Shown piece by piece: positions 48,731-59,459 of a stretch of 64,000 nucleotides of DNA. Both the position numbers and the translations under genes were made by a program. The stretch is from NCBI GenBank assembly GCA_010093705.1, contig MU006102.1, positions 433,947 through 497,946 on the forward strand, given 5' to 3'. The stretch's first letter is position 1. Every line of letters starts with the position of its first letter. Source of the stretch: Patellaria atrata CBS 101060 (taxonomy: Eukaryota > Ascomycota > Dothideomycetes > Patellariales > Patellariaceae). The notes beneath the pieces were generated by a model, which worked only from the letters and a program-made list of their open reading frames with translations, ran no database searches and was not told the origin of the DNA.

Positions 48731-50045
48731 TTAGGGTGCGGGATTGATATTTGGTAATTAGAGAATACATACAGAATATATCACCTTCCAAAAGCGGTTG
48801 AAATCCCACGAGAAAATTTACGCCAGCTGGTAACTGCTGATAGAGTGTGGATCCCGAAGCACGTGTGACTCAATTATCGGTACGGTTGGAGAGTCATTCA
48901 TCCTCTTCGACTTCCTTATATAGGGAAAAGGAACAACTTTGAACTTGAGCGTAGAGAATCTTAGCTGGTAATTTGGGCTAGTATGTATAGTCGGAAGTCC
49001 TTGTACGCTTTGGCTTGATTGTACAGAAAGCTTGGACCCTCAGTTTGAGATTGAACATACAGTAAGTGAGGAATCTATGACGGGAGAAGGTGCGGAAGAA
49101 TATATATCGGTATAAACAAAATACAGTTTCGTCGGCATTATGCTCCCGGCTATCCTGGGCGGCGTGCTAAAGAAGAATTGTCTGCATAGACGTGACTTAT
49201 CGTATACAACATTTTCCGATGTGATACGGGCAAGGATGCACGTAGGAGGAATCCTCTAATAAACCGATTGATCAAGTAGGAAATGTATAAAGCGAGATCC
49301 CCTGTCCCTAATCCATATATTCCCAGAATTGACATGCAGATCCAGTTCACCAACCTGCTGTTCCCTCGTTGACGGACCTTTTCCCCTTTTGGGTGTTTTC
49401 TTTGAGATGTTACAGTAGAGGCGTAGTAGCCTTATGTTGAAGATTACGTCCTATCGAAGAGGTGCAGTATATCCTGTCTCAAAACTATGTCTTCTCCTCG
49501 GGTCGCTTTTCGACGATGTCCTAAGATCTCATAACGAGATCCAACGGCTCCGCATCTTCACTATTACTGAAAACTCCGTAGGGGTCAAACCGAGAAGATC
49601 AATGGGTTTTAGCATCCCTGTTGCTCACTTTGACTTAACACTTCGTTGGCAACCTGTGAATAGTTTCTCTTCCATTTCCGTGTTGAGTGGCCCGTCTAGC
49701 CACGATTCACATCGTCCGATGGTGTATACCTCCATTATTTTTATGCAGACAGAATCATCCTGGCGTTTGGGTTCACGGTCGGACGTGGGTAGAGTGGAAT
49801 ATGATAGAAAATATGGGATGCTCATGGCACCCATTTCAACATGCAGTCGAAGGGCCCACTGAAGTAATTATATTACAAAAAGAAGACCCAGGGAGTAAGA
49901 TATAAAAAGGATGAACTATCATATACAGCTATAAAAAAAAAATAAAAACTAATTGAAAGTGAAAAAAAAAATGGAAAAGAACCTCTCCGTGCCTCTCGAG
50001 AGGAAAGGAGTTAAGAAACTGTAATAGTTTGCTTCGATTATTCCT
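48731..50045. other. Gene-free stretch
   Basis: I recognise no gene. A-rich runs occur near 49933-49972. Frames at 49434-49862 (+) and 49353-49150 (-) match no family. Confidence 0.5.
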
Positions 50046-50049
50046 TTAT

Positions 50050-50130
50050 ATTAAGCCTTATTGGGGCAGCCAAGACTCGAACTGTAGGATTGGGGTGATA
50101 CGTACCTAATATTGTCCCAACTGCACCATG
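50050..50130 (-). other. tRNA-like sequence, possible degenerate tRNA or SINE head
   Basis: Read on the minus strand it has an A-box-like TGGTGCAGTTGG and, about 45 nt on, a B-box-like GTTCGAGTC followed by TTGGCTGC. That 3' stretch matches the tail of the 10645 element at most positions. The acceptor and T stems do not pair as in a functional tRNA, so I do not call a tRNA gene. Confidence 0.3.
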
Positions 50131-50772
50131 GCGGAATGATGCTTGCTACATTCGATTTGGATATAAGGTGAGTGCTCCAGTTCCTAATAGGAAGAGAGAC
50201 GGAACTTATCAAACAGTCCTTCCCAATCAAAGATGGCCTTCCCGCGAAATGTGGTTTATGAGAGAATTACTGGGATGCTTTAGCAAAGACTTCGTGATGA
50301 CGGGTTCGTCCCACGAGAAGTATTTACCTTTTCTCTATTTTAAGTCTTGGATTTCTCACTCATTCTCTATTAGTTCTATTGGGGTATTCTAGTTTCTGAT
50401 TTAATCAGATGATCCTTTCAACGATGATGCTTACGATGCTGACCTTCCAATTACTGTCCCATGGGATATGGCTTTTTAGATTCCCCGAGACGATAGAATA
50501 TGTGGTACCATTATTCTTTCAGACGATACCTCTCCCATCACTGGACGAACGACAAACTTTGCCTTAGTTTAACCCTCTGGAGTTAAAGAACTTTGATCAA
50601 CTGACAGTGAATGAATTGAGGAAGGGGAATAGAGAGGTAACAGAGAAGGAAATATATGGATTTCTGGACAATGAAGCAGCGTACAGTAGGATAGTAATGT
50701 GCTTGCAGGGAGAAGAGCATTACTTTCGTGTTCGCTTTGAGAACTACATAAGTACGAGCACCTCGATCGAGA
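50131..50772. other. Intergenic, 3' flank of the secreted protein gene
   Basis: I see no gene. The frames at 50168-50392 and 50607-50792 are short and unrecognised. Confidence 0.45.
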
Positions 50773-51491
50773 TCACCATCCTCCCTCCATAATCCCAGCT
50801 CGGAGCGTCACAGGCTTCCCGTTTTCTCCCTTTCCTGTCTGCTGCTTCCAACCTAGCCTCCAGACTCCACTCTCCGCCGTCGGAAGAACCCACCAGTCGA
50901 ACAACACACTCTGACGGCTCGGTGGCTCCCAATACACGTATGGAGCGTAGAGACCAAACCCATCCGAGACATAGTCTGTCCGACTCATTTGGCTTGGTTC
51001 AAGGAAGTCCACAGGTCTGAAATCGGCTATTACGTCGGCCACGGGACCTTTGATGGACAGATAGTACTCTGCATTGGAGGCTATCATTGACGTACTCTCA
51101 TCTGGGGTACAGCGGAGTGGTGATGACCAAGTGGGAGCAGCGAAATGTGTTTGACCACCTACCTCGTTAGATGTGGGAGCTGAAACCTAGGATAAGAGAC
51201 CGGGATACATACAAATGACCTGGAAAGTTACTTCAGCTCCTGAGGGGGCTGCACCGACATATGCCTTACCTGCTTACATTACTATCTACTCTGCACAGGT
51301 GGAGGAATGGTAGGTAGTGACTTACCGTCTGCATAGTACACAAGCAGATTGTCTATCCTGCCATTATCACCCCATGCCCAGAGCTTGGTCGGCGGTTGAG
51401 GTTCTGCTCTCTCCTTCAACGGTGTTGCATTCACAACGCTTGCTATTACGAAGAAAGTTGTGGTCAAGGTTCGAAGTAACGTCGATGCCAT
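50773..51491 (-). CDS. Small secreted protein, unknown family
   Basis: I do not recognise the family. The minus-strand exons are 51491-51326, 51269-51220 and, as the third, either 51162-50773 (57-bp intron, 201 residues) or 51186-50773 (33-bp intron, 209 residues); both keep frame. The N-terminus MASTLLRTLTTTFFVIASVVNATPL is a clear secretion signal with probable cleavage after VNA. The mature part is acidic to neutral and rich in Trp and Tyr (LWAWGDNGR, YAPYVYWEPPSRQSVLFDWW). It has a single evident Cys. Size, signal peptide and lack of a known domain fit a secreted cell-surface or effector-like protein. The Trp/Tyr-rich, beta-like pattern would also fit a small carbohydrate-binding fold. 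Confidence 0.7.
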
Positions 51492-52502
51492 CCTTGTTAT
51501 CCTAGTATTAAGAGCGGAACTGAGAAAGAGTAGAAGTACTGAAGCAGACAGACAACGCAGAAAAACCCCATCATGATATCGTTGCCGCTCTCACATTAAG
51601 TATATCTGAATGTCTCACTCTCATATCGCAAGCGCAATCCCACCACCTTTAAATTCCAAATCGCGCGCTGGGGACCGTTGAAGCTATCCGTATCCAGCAT
51701 CCTGTGATCGCGTTCCCCGGATTTTTGCGTGCTCTTACCCCAGTAACTTGTTTATTACTTTCTTGGTTGGGAAGAGCAAGCGAGGTGCAACCTGGCTGGT
51801 GTCGTTGTCCGATATTAAGGCTTGGCGAAGGATTGCGGATTGGGCAGGTCGGGTGTTGTTGCTTTGATTATTGATAAATTTCTAAGCGGTCACGTGAAAG
51901 CAACTTTTAGAGTGATTTACTGATAAGATTAGATTCGGATATTATCTACGAGAGCTCAACCACTTCTCTTCCTTCCCCTCTCTTCAGGCTTTTGCGCGTT
52001 CATTATCCGAACTCCTTCCACCACACTTGATCTTCATGGTTGATAAAATATGAAAATACGAGATGCTTGTCTACGTAATGAATGCATTGGAACTAAGCGC
52101 CTTCAGAGTCATTTGATCTAATATACCTTAGGTGCAATGGCTGAATCTCCTCAAGTTGCAGTCTCCTCCTCACTTTTTCTTTAGTCTTGGTTTCTAATTC
52201 TTTGCTCCTCACCTGAGCTTCATTTGAAGTTGTTTCCTCCATCTCCAGTCTGCTCATAAGTGTTGTCGGGTCTATAGTGATTTGGAATTGCCTAAATCCC
52301 TTTTCTCGCTAATCTCGCATCCTCACCCTACTTTCCGCTGCGCAGTCAACCCTATATCCATGCCTCGTCATCCTAATATCTGTGCCGTATTCATTAGAAA
52401 TTCTGTATAGAATGCAAAGTATAAGAACTCTTCCGCCCCTAAGTCCCAATTCCATGGCTTCCCACCCACCCTAAACTTACAACCAGCTCCAGTCCCTTCA
52501 TA
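51492..52502. promoter_or_regulatory. Divergent intergenic region of two secreted-protein genes
   Basis: About 1 kb between divergent starts of the small secreted protein (-) and the carboxylesterase (+). I see no gene. Confidence 0.5.
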
Positions 52503-54840
52503 ATGCGATCCCTGACAGCATCGGTCTTCTTAACTATTCAGTCCTTGGCCACCGCAATCCCCTCTCCTTTGTTTCTGAAATCCCCATTGACAATCCTCTC
52601 CCATAACACCCTTTCCCCCTCTCCTCCCTCCGCCATCCTCCTCTCCACTCCCCAAACCCATGGTTCAGCAATCGCATCTTGTGCCGCGTTAAACGAGACG
52701 CTATTTTCCGGAAATGCAACGGAATTGCCCTTGAGTGAGTACGGTGAAGGACCTTTCTGGGTCTTTGGCCTGGAGAAGGCATGTATGGCGGTGGATGCAA
52801 AAGGGAGGAGAAAAGCAGATGGGTGTGGTAGGACGTTGCCGGCGCTGTGTAACAACTCCGCTGGCGAGAAGGTTGGGACTGCGGCGGATGGGCAGGGAGT
52901 GGGACAGGAAGGGAGGGTAGTGGTGAGAAGTAAGGGGGTGGAGTTCGTTGGGTGAGTGCGTTTTTAATGTTTCACTCATTCATGCTGCATTCATGAAGTC
53001 CACGCTGGTATCTCCAAGTCATTTTCTTGGCCTCCGTAGTGTGGTCTTATCACTTTCAAAGAAACTCCTCAGTAAAATGCGGAAAAGGGCTATTAGAAAT
53101 TGGACTTGAATTTTCGAAGTTCGTTAGGGATACGCAGTCAAAACTTTTCCTGCTTTAGTACTACCCTCCTTATCAATGATTTCTAGTCCGTCGGCATCTG
53201 GTTTAGCAATTCTGAATCGACGCAATCAATTTGGGATGTAGCTAACTTCATCCAAGATACCGTGATAAATTTACATTCCGTTTCCTCGGTCTCCGCTATG
53301 CATCCACACCCGCCCGCTTCACCTACTCCACCCTACACCGTCCCGGCCCCAACTCCAACCTCTCCGCCCTCAGCTTTGGTCCTTCATGCCCCCAGCCAGC
53401 CTGCGCAAGCCCCCGCTGCTCCGAAGACTGTCTCTTCCTCAATATCTGGACACCTTACCTCCCCTCTCATGCTCCTTCTCCTCTAATAAAGCTCAAAGCA
53501 GTAATGCTCTGGTTCCACGGCGGGGGTATGTACCTCGGTTCCGGTTCTGACGCTAACACCGACGGAGGTAATCTCGCCTCGCGGGGCGACGTCGTGGTTG
53601 TCTCGATCAACTACAGGCTTGGGGCTTTGGGTTATCTAGCATTAAAGGGTGAAGATGAGATGAAGGGGAATTACGGGGTATCTGACCAATTAACGGCTAT
53701 TGATTGGATCAAGGCGAATATCCGGGATTTCGGAGGGGATCCGGAGAGGATTACTGTGTTTGGACAGTCGGGGGGTGCGGTGAGTATCGCGGGAGTCTTG
53801 GCCAGTCCGAAGAGTAGGGGGAATATTGAGGGGGCGATTATGATGAGCAGGTTTGGGGGATTGGGACTGGCGAAACCGTATTCAGAGTGGATGACAATTG
53901 CTGAAGAAGAGGAACTAACTGGAAAACCGATATTGAATGCTACGGGCTGCATGAATGCGACGTCGAAAATCGAGTGTTTGAGGGCTTACGACGCATTTAA
54001 ACTTGCTGATATGGCGGATATAGCTGCTCGGTAAATTCCATATTTCGTGTGCCCAAGTTATTATATCTGACTGTGGATAGTTATCTTGTCATCGATGGGG
54101 AGTACATCACCACAACCCACCTACCAGTCGACGGCAGTGGCCATACAGCAAACATTCGCCTCATGCATGGTACCTTGAGGGATGAGGGAGGCGCCATGCT
54201 CCCCTCCCCTTCCCTCGACCCTGAAACCAATCTCGGCTTCCTCAATCTTGTAGAGGATGGTCGCAAAGCCCTCGCCTCAGGTGCTTTCAACAGTTCCGCA
54301 AGCACGTGGAACACAACCGTCCGCATAGCAACCGATGCGCAATTCCGTTGCGACACCTACGCGACCGCTTACTCCGCTGCACTTCACGATGTCTTCGCCG
54401 CTCAATATGTTTACGAGATGACCCGCAGCTTTCAGATGCCTGACTGGCCGCCCGCGGAGAATATGTGTCAGCCCCTCTCCGGCAACCCGAGGGACGAGTA
54501 CTTCAAATGCCATTCGGGGGATCTGGTTGTCGCGTTTGGGAATGTCGAGAGGGTGGGACAGAAGGTGAGGGATGAGTTGGACATCCCGTTTTCACAGTTA
54601 ATCGTAGACTCTTGGGCAGCGTTCGCTAGGACGGGGAAGCCGGATCCAGAGGAGGGGTTCCTGAGGGCGAGGGGATATGCGAATACGACTGCGCTGCTGA
54701 GGAGGATGGGGAAGTGGGAACCGTTTCAAAAGGGGATGAAGGCGAGGAAATTGGATCCTGTGAGTGGTGGGATGGTGGGGTTGGGAGAGCGTGTGCAGTG
54801 TGGTGCGCTGGACTATCCGATTGACTATTTTGAGAGGTAG
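52503..54840 (+). CDS. Secreted type-B carboxylesterase/lipase
   Basis: Exons 52503-52951, 53257-54030 and 54081-54840 sum to 1983 nt, or 660 residues. A signal peptide (MRSLTASVFLTIQSLATAIPS) is followed by a non-catalytic N-terminal extension of about 130 residues. The COesterase fold follows: FRFLGLRYASTPARF, CSEDCLFLNIW, oxyanion loop LWFHGGGMYLGSG and nucleophile motif FGQSGGA. A VIDGEY segment and an acidic GTLRDEGG come next, and the His-containing CHSGDLVVAFG supplies the third catalytic position. Members hydrolyse extracellular esters or triglycerides. Intron 1 (305 bp) is long but has a GCTAAC branch and restores VGYRDKFTF, so the model holds. Each of the three exons contains its own C-rich to G-rich switch. 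Confidence 0.88.
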
Positions 54841-55421
54841 AGGGGGGGATTGTAGAGTTAGCAAAAACATCAAATGTTGGTAAAATGTTGGTATCAGTGC
54901 TTGACCCAAGCTTCTACAATATGATTTTAAACAATACAATAATATACACATTAGAGGAACAGAAAATCTCTTGATTTCAGGTCATGAAAGTTGTTATATA
55001 ACCATAAGTGTACTAATCTCGGAAAGGGAATTATTACCAAACGGGCCGTGACCTTTATGTTAGACACCTTGAGCCAAGGTTAAATAAAACAACATGCCTT
55101 TTGCCACGTCCCCGTTATCCTAGCTTGATATCAATGATATGTACGCCAGTACATTTTACTCCTTCGAAAGATTAGGTATGCTTACTACTCCCATTCGTTG
55201 CTGAGTCATGCATAGTGGCTTCGGTGATCCAGAGGTTGGTGCATGAAAAAAAGGCTAAAATTATAACTATGGAATATAGACATCAAAATACCCTATATAA
55301 CAGTATGAAGACAGGAAATGTGTGTCGACTCATAAGGAAAGTGGGCTAGAGGAGGTGTTAGACGATTCTTCTTTGGTATTGACCCCGGAGTATTACCCAC
55401 ATTCAAGCTCTCGAAGCCTTA
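54841..55421. other. Convergent 3' intergenic region
   Basis: This lies between the carboxylesterase (+) and the SDR gene (-). I see no gene. Confidence 0.55.
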
Positions 55422-56285
55422 TCATTCGCCCTTAGGATAGTCAGTTGAGAAACTTATTTCCTTCTGCTCGTCGAGAAGCTCTAGAGTTTGTTGGAGTTTG
55501 TTACGGATTCCTGCTTGACAGTCGCTGCCTAAGACTAATCTGACCGGGATCTCTTTCCCTTCCCAAACTCCAGCTCTGGACAACATATCCACCATTACTT
55601 TGCATCCCTTCTCCACGTCTCCCGGCTGGTTATTATTGGTCTGGTCTAGGAAAGCTCGAACTTCGCCTACAGCCGTCTGGTCGTACTCCTCCATCCTCAC
55701 TGCCGATTGGATCCTCGCCCCTGGGTTTAGGAATCCAGATCTGAAGTAGCCAGGCTCGATAACCGTAACATCGATGCCGAAGGGGGCGACCTCAGGCCTC
55801 AAACCCTCCGCTAAGGATGAGACAGCTGCTTTCGTAGCGCAGTACAGAGCGCCTGCAGGGCCATTCCGCCAGCTGCCCACACTCCCGAAAAGGGCAATGG
55901 TGCCGGATTTCTGGGCGCGCATGTAGGGCAGGACTGCGCGGGTCGTATTCAACGCACCGAATACATTAGTGTTGAACTGGTCGAAGGTCTCCTTGGGATT
56001 GGCTTCTTCGATCGCTCCTTCGAAGATGTATCCTGCGCTGTTGATGAGGATGTCGATCCGGCCATAGATCTTGTGGGCTTCTTGTACGGCTGCCTTTAAG
56101 GTGTCGAGTTCGTCTGTTACGTCGAAGGTGATGAGTGCTGCTCCGGCCTCTTTTAAGTCCTGAGCTTTGGATGGAGTACGGGCTGCGGCAATGACTCTGT
56201 GGCCCCGCGAGAGAGCATCTTGAGCGATCCCTTTGCCCAAGCCGGAGGAAGCTCCTGTGATGAACCAGACTAGTGAAGTGGACAT
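55422..56285 (-). CDS. Short-chain dehydrogenase/reductase
   Basis: A single minus-strand exon of 287 residues, the usual length for a classical SDR. It has the NAD(P)-binding TGASSGLG (residues 11-18) and an Arg-rich end of beta-2 (AAARTPSK) that favours NADP. It also has DVTD, NSAG (NNAG variant), a catalytic Ser in FGSVGSW and YCATK with the catalytic Tyr/Lys. The overall pattern resembles fungal 17-beta-HSD-like/retinol-type oxidoreductases. The substrate is unknown, and no pathway partners adjoin it. Confidence 0.92.
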   Translation of the reverse strand: MSTSLVWFITGASSGLGKGIAQDALSRGHRVIAAARTPSKAQDLKEAGAALITFDVTDELDTLKAAVQEAHKIYGRIDILINSAGYIFEGAIEEANPKETFDQFNTNVFGALNTTRAVLPYMRAQKSGTIALFGSVGSWRNGPAGALYCATKAAVSSLAEGLRPEVAPFGIDVTVIEPGYFRSGFLNPGARIQSAVRMEEYDQTAVGEVRAFLDQTNNNQPGDVEKGCKVMVDMLSRAGVWEGKEIPVRLVLGSDCQAGIRNKLQQTLELLDEQKEISFSTDYPKGE

Positions 56286-57289
56286 GATTTTATATCAATT
56301 TAGTGAACAATCAGGTCAAGGGTTGAGATAGAACAGAGACTTGTTTTTTCTGGGATTAACTTTGTAGACGATGAGATTTGAGACAGTGGAATACAGAGCT
56401 ACGAACTAAAGATATTCCTACCTTTTTATATTCAATAAAACTGTAAAATCCGTTGATTCTCCGATTGCATGAGGTTCTATCGATTTCTTATCAAAGCATG
56501 TCGCCATGGTGGGATGTCTAGAATAGCAGCTCCAAGACGGGCTTAAGCGCGTAACTTCGTTGCTCGGTTTCGGGTGGAGTTAAGAAGGGATAGCAATTTG
56601 GGCTGCTCACGAACATTACCGTACCATTACATCTGTATGAAATGCTACAGCCAATACTAAGTAAAGGGCATGACCTCGCAGAAAATGCATAGTATCCTTA
56701 TCGAGACTAGAACCCAAGGTACCATGATGGAAAGATGTAGTGGGGTGTTCGTCGAAAGAAGAATCCGCATTTGCCTCAAGGCGGAGAAAGCGGAGAAAGC
56801 GGAGAAAGCGGGAGGGCGGGAGTTCTGGGCGGAGCGGAGTCTAAACCAATTCAGAGCCAGGAATTTGCTCCTCAAGCAATCTGCTTTTCTTCCATCCTTT
56901 CTCATATGTTGTACTCGTATGTCTCCCTACTATAGAGAAGTTATAACTTATTTCAACCATCCTACCCCTGCTAACTCGTACGGAGACACGTGAGGGCGTG
57001 CCGAGCCTTATTGTCCGTAGCGCCGTTCTTTCAGCCATATGTTTGGGTAGTTTGTCTGGGAGTTCGACGCACCTGTGCCGCCGATAGCTCCACTACAACG
57101 GTTTTAAGCCTAAGCTTCAACAACCTAATATCTTGACATCTCTTTACAGTTCACATCATGAATGGAAGTAGTGCGAGGGGAACTAAATCTTTCATCTTCT
57201 AGCTTTCTTCCTCGGCATTGGTCGACCAGACTCCCAAATAACCTTCCCCTCTCAACTCCGTCTCCTCTATCTCTACCATTGAAGAAGCA
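56286..57289. other. Intergenic between SDR and RMD1/RMD8-like gene
   Basis: I see no supported gene. A 9-bp GCGGAGAAA repeat lies at 56781-56809. The frame across it (56670-56993) gives a KAEKAEKAEK-type translation that I regard as incidental. Confidence 0.5.
56781..56809. repeat. 9-bp GCGGAGAAA short tandem repeat
   Basis: Three perfect copies plus a degenerate fourth unit, purine-rich on the plus strand. Confidence 0.85.
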
Positions 57290-58983
57290 ATGGCTTCCGC
57301 TTCCACCTCCGCCTCCGCCTCTGAAGCTACGCCGCTCATCTCTTCTATGCACAAGCATTCCTCAAGCCCTCCTCCTACGAGACGGACGGTTACATTCAAT
57401 CCCTACGTCCTTAGTAGTAGTCCGAATCGATCGTCCTATCTGCCGTTTACGAATCAAAATGGTGCCAGCGGTGCGAGTACTGGCCTGTCTGCCCTGAACA
57501 GCAAACTGCTACGGCGCAACTCAGTTGGTGGTGCACCTTCGAGTACCCTCCCACCACTACCTAAGATTGGACCTCAAAGGACAACAAGGACGGCTCAAAA
57601 ATTAAAACTTCTCCCAAGTCCGGAATACGGCGACGATGGTCCTGAGGAGGATAGTGGGAGAGACGTGTATGCTCAATTCACAAGAATAAAAGATCCTACA
57701 TCTCGCAGAGATGCTGCAAGATTAGGGAAAGAAGACCGCGCCAGGTTACCACGGGTCACAGCGTACTGCACGGCATCGTCATATCGTATGGACGATTTAA
57801 TGAGATACCTCAAAGGCAAAGCAAAAACGAGAGCTTCTGCCCCAAAACTTTTCGATGAATGCATATATACCCCATATAGATATCCTAAGACTGACAAAGA
57901 CAAAAACGCACAACTCACTGCTGAGATACACGCACATGCCCACGCACGACCGCAGGATTCCCTTGGTCTTATGCTCCAACCTGAACGGAGATATTCCGAT
58001 AGTGCTCTGGAAGAAACGCATTTAGAGCACCGGAAAAACAGTATGATTGATATGCACAATCAAGCTGGTGACATTTCCTTAGATACTGGTGAGGGATCAA
58101 TTATACCCCGATCACCAGATGGTGTACGTCGCATGTCAGACTCTGTCCCAGACTCCTTAGACTTTGACACCGAAGTTCATATTCCGGAAATCTTCGTGTT
58201 CGACTACGGTGTTTGTGTCCTTTGGGGCTTGACCCTTCAGCAAGAGCAGAGGTTTCTGAAGGAGATTGCAAAGTTTGAAATCGAGAAGCTGGCCAAGGAC
58301 GATGTTCAAACGGAAGATTTCAATTTCTATTATACTAGAGAATACCAGGCTCGTATTTACAATGATTTCATCAGCTTGAAAGAAAAAAAGAATTATATGA
58401 CAAAGCTGGCTATCAGTCATGCACTCGCACAGAGCGTTAAGGTAAGCTTGCACAGGAAAAACTTTCCAATTGACCCACTCTTAGTATTTTGCTAATGTAC
58501 TTATAGACATCTCTTTACGAAGATCTCGTTAGCAATACTATAGAGGTCACCAAGGAGATACCTTCTCAGATTGCCGTTACTGGCAAGGTGAATCTTACTC
58601 GTCGTGAGATCAACATGCAAATAGGCGAGCTTTTCATCCTCAGAATCAACATACATCTTCAGGGTTCAGTGCTTGATGCCCCAGAACTCATGTGGTCGGA
58701 ACCTCAGCTTGAGCCCGTTTATTCAGCGGTGAGGAAATATCTCGAGATGGATCAACGGGTGACCCTACTTACGGAGAGATTGGATGTCATTGCGGATCTC
58801 CTTTCTGTGCTGAAAGATCAGCTCACACATTCTCATGTTAGTATTCCCTTACTCCATAGCTTGTAGATCATGCTAATCTCTGTGTAGGGAGAATATCTCG
58901 AGTGGATTGTTATAGTCTTGATTGCGGCGGAAATTCTTGTTGCAGCGATTAATATTGTTGTCGATCTTTACGCTGAAGGTTGA
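57290..58983 (+). CDS. RMD1/RMD8 family (DUF155) membrane protein
   Basis: Exons 57290-58441, 58507-58836 and 58888-58983 (GCTAAT branch sites) give 525 residues. The N-terminal 130 residues are Ser-rich and disordered. The DUF155 region starts at RVTAYCTASSYRMDDLMRYLKGK (about residue 155). It continues through EIFVFDYGVCVLWGLTLQQEQRFLKEI and the SVKTSLYEDLVSNTIEVTKEIP stretch rebuilt across intron 1. The C-terminal LEWIVIVLIAAEILVAAINIVVDLY is a single membrane segment. Yeast relatives are needed for meiotic nuclear division/sporulation, and human RMND1 acts in mitochondrial translation. The long N-terminus favours the RMD8 branch, though I cannot separate RMD1 and RMD8 with certainty. Confidence 0.88.
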
Positions 58984-59459
58984 TTATTATGATCGTTTGG
59001 GTGGGAGTTATAGTTTATTCTTTTCATGTTGAGTTCTTAGAAATGCTCTAGACAGTGTGCTGGGTATTTATTTGGTCTTCTGTAGTAATAGGGGCACTTG
59101 ATCAAGCCGAATTTTATGTAAAGGGGAGGAAATACGAGATGGCCAAAGAGAATGAGCCGGGCCTCATATATCACCTTAAGCGATGTGGTGGTTTCAAAAA
59201 CTCGATATATAATACCCTCCTAAAGCCCGGATTCGGACGATTTGGAGGTATAAAGGAGAATAGACAAATATTTCCTTCATTATAGTGCTTGGACGCTGGA
59301 AGCTTCGCGGATAGGGTGTTAATAAAGCCGCGGTTTGAGTTAATCTGTTCTAGCGGGACAAGCCCCAACTAGGAGGTACTTCGAACTGGAGACCACCTTT
59401 AAAGATCTCACAATGTGATATACCACGCTACTCTCCCACCTCTCAATGATTCCCTCCAG
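58984..59459. other. Intergenic
   Basis: This 476-bp spacer lies between the RMD1/RMD8-like stop and the PIK1 start. I see no gene. Confidence 0.55.

Noticed and set aside
56670-56993. Possible small gene across the GCGGAGAAA repeat
   Set aside because: The translation is dominated by the repeat, and no homologous family, signal peptide or splice context is visible.
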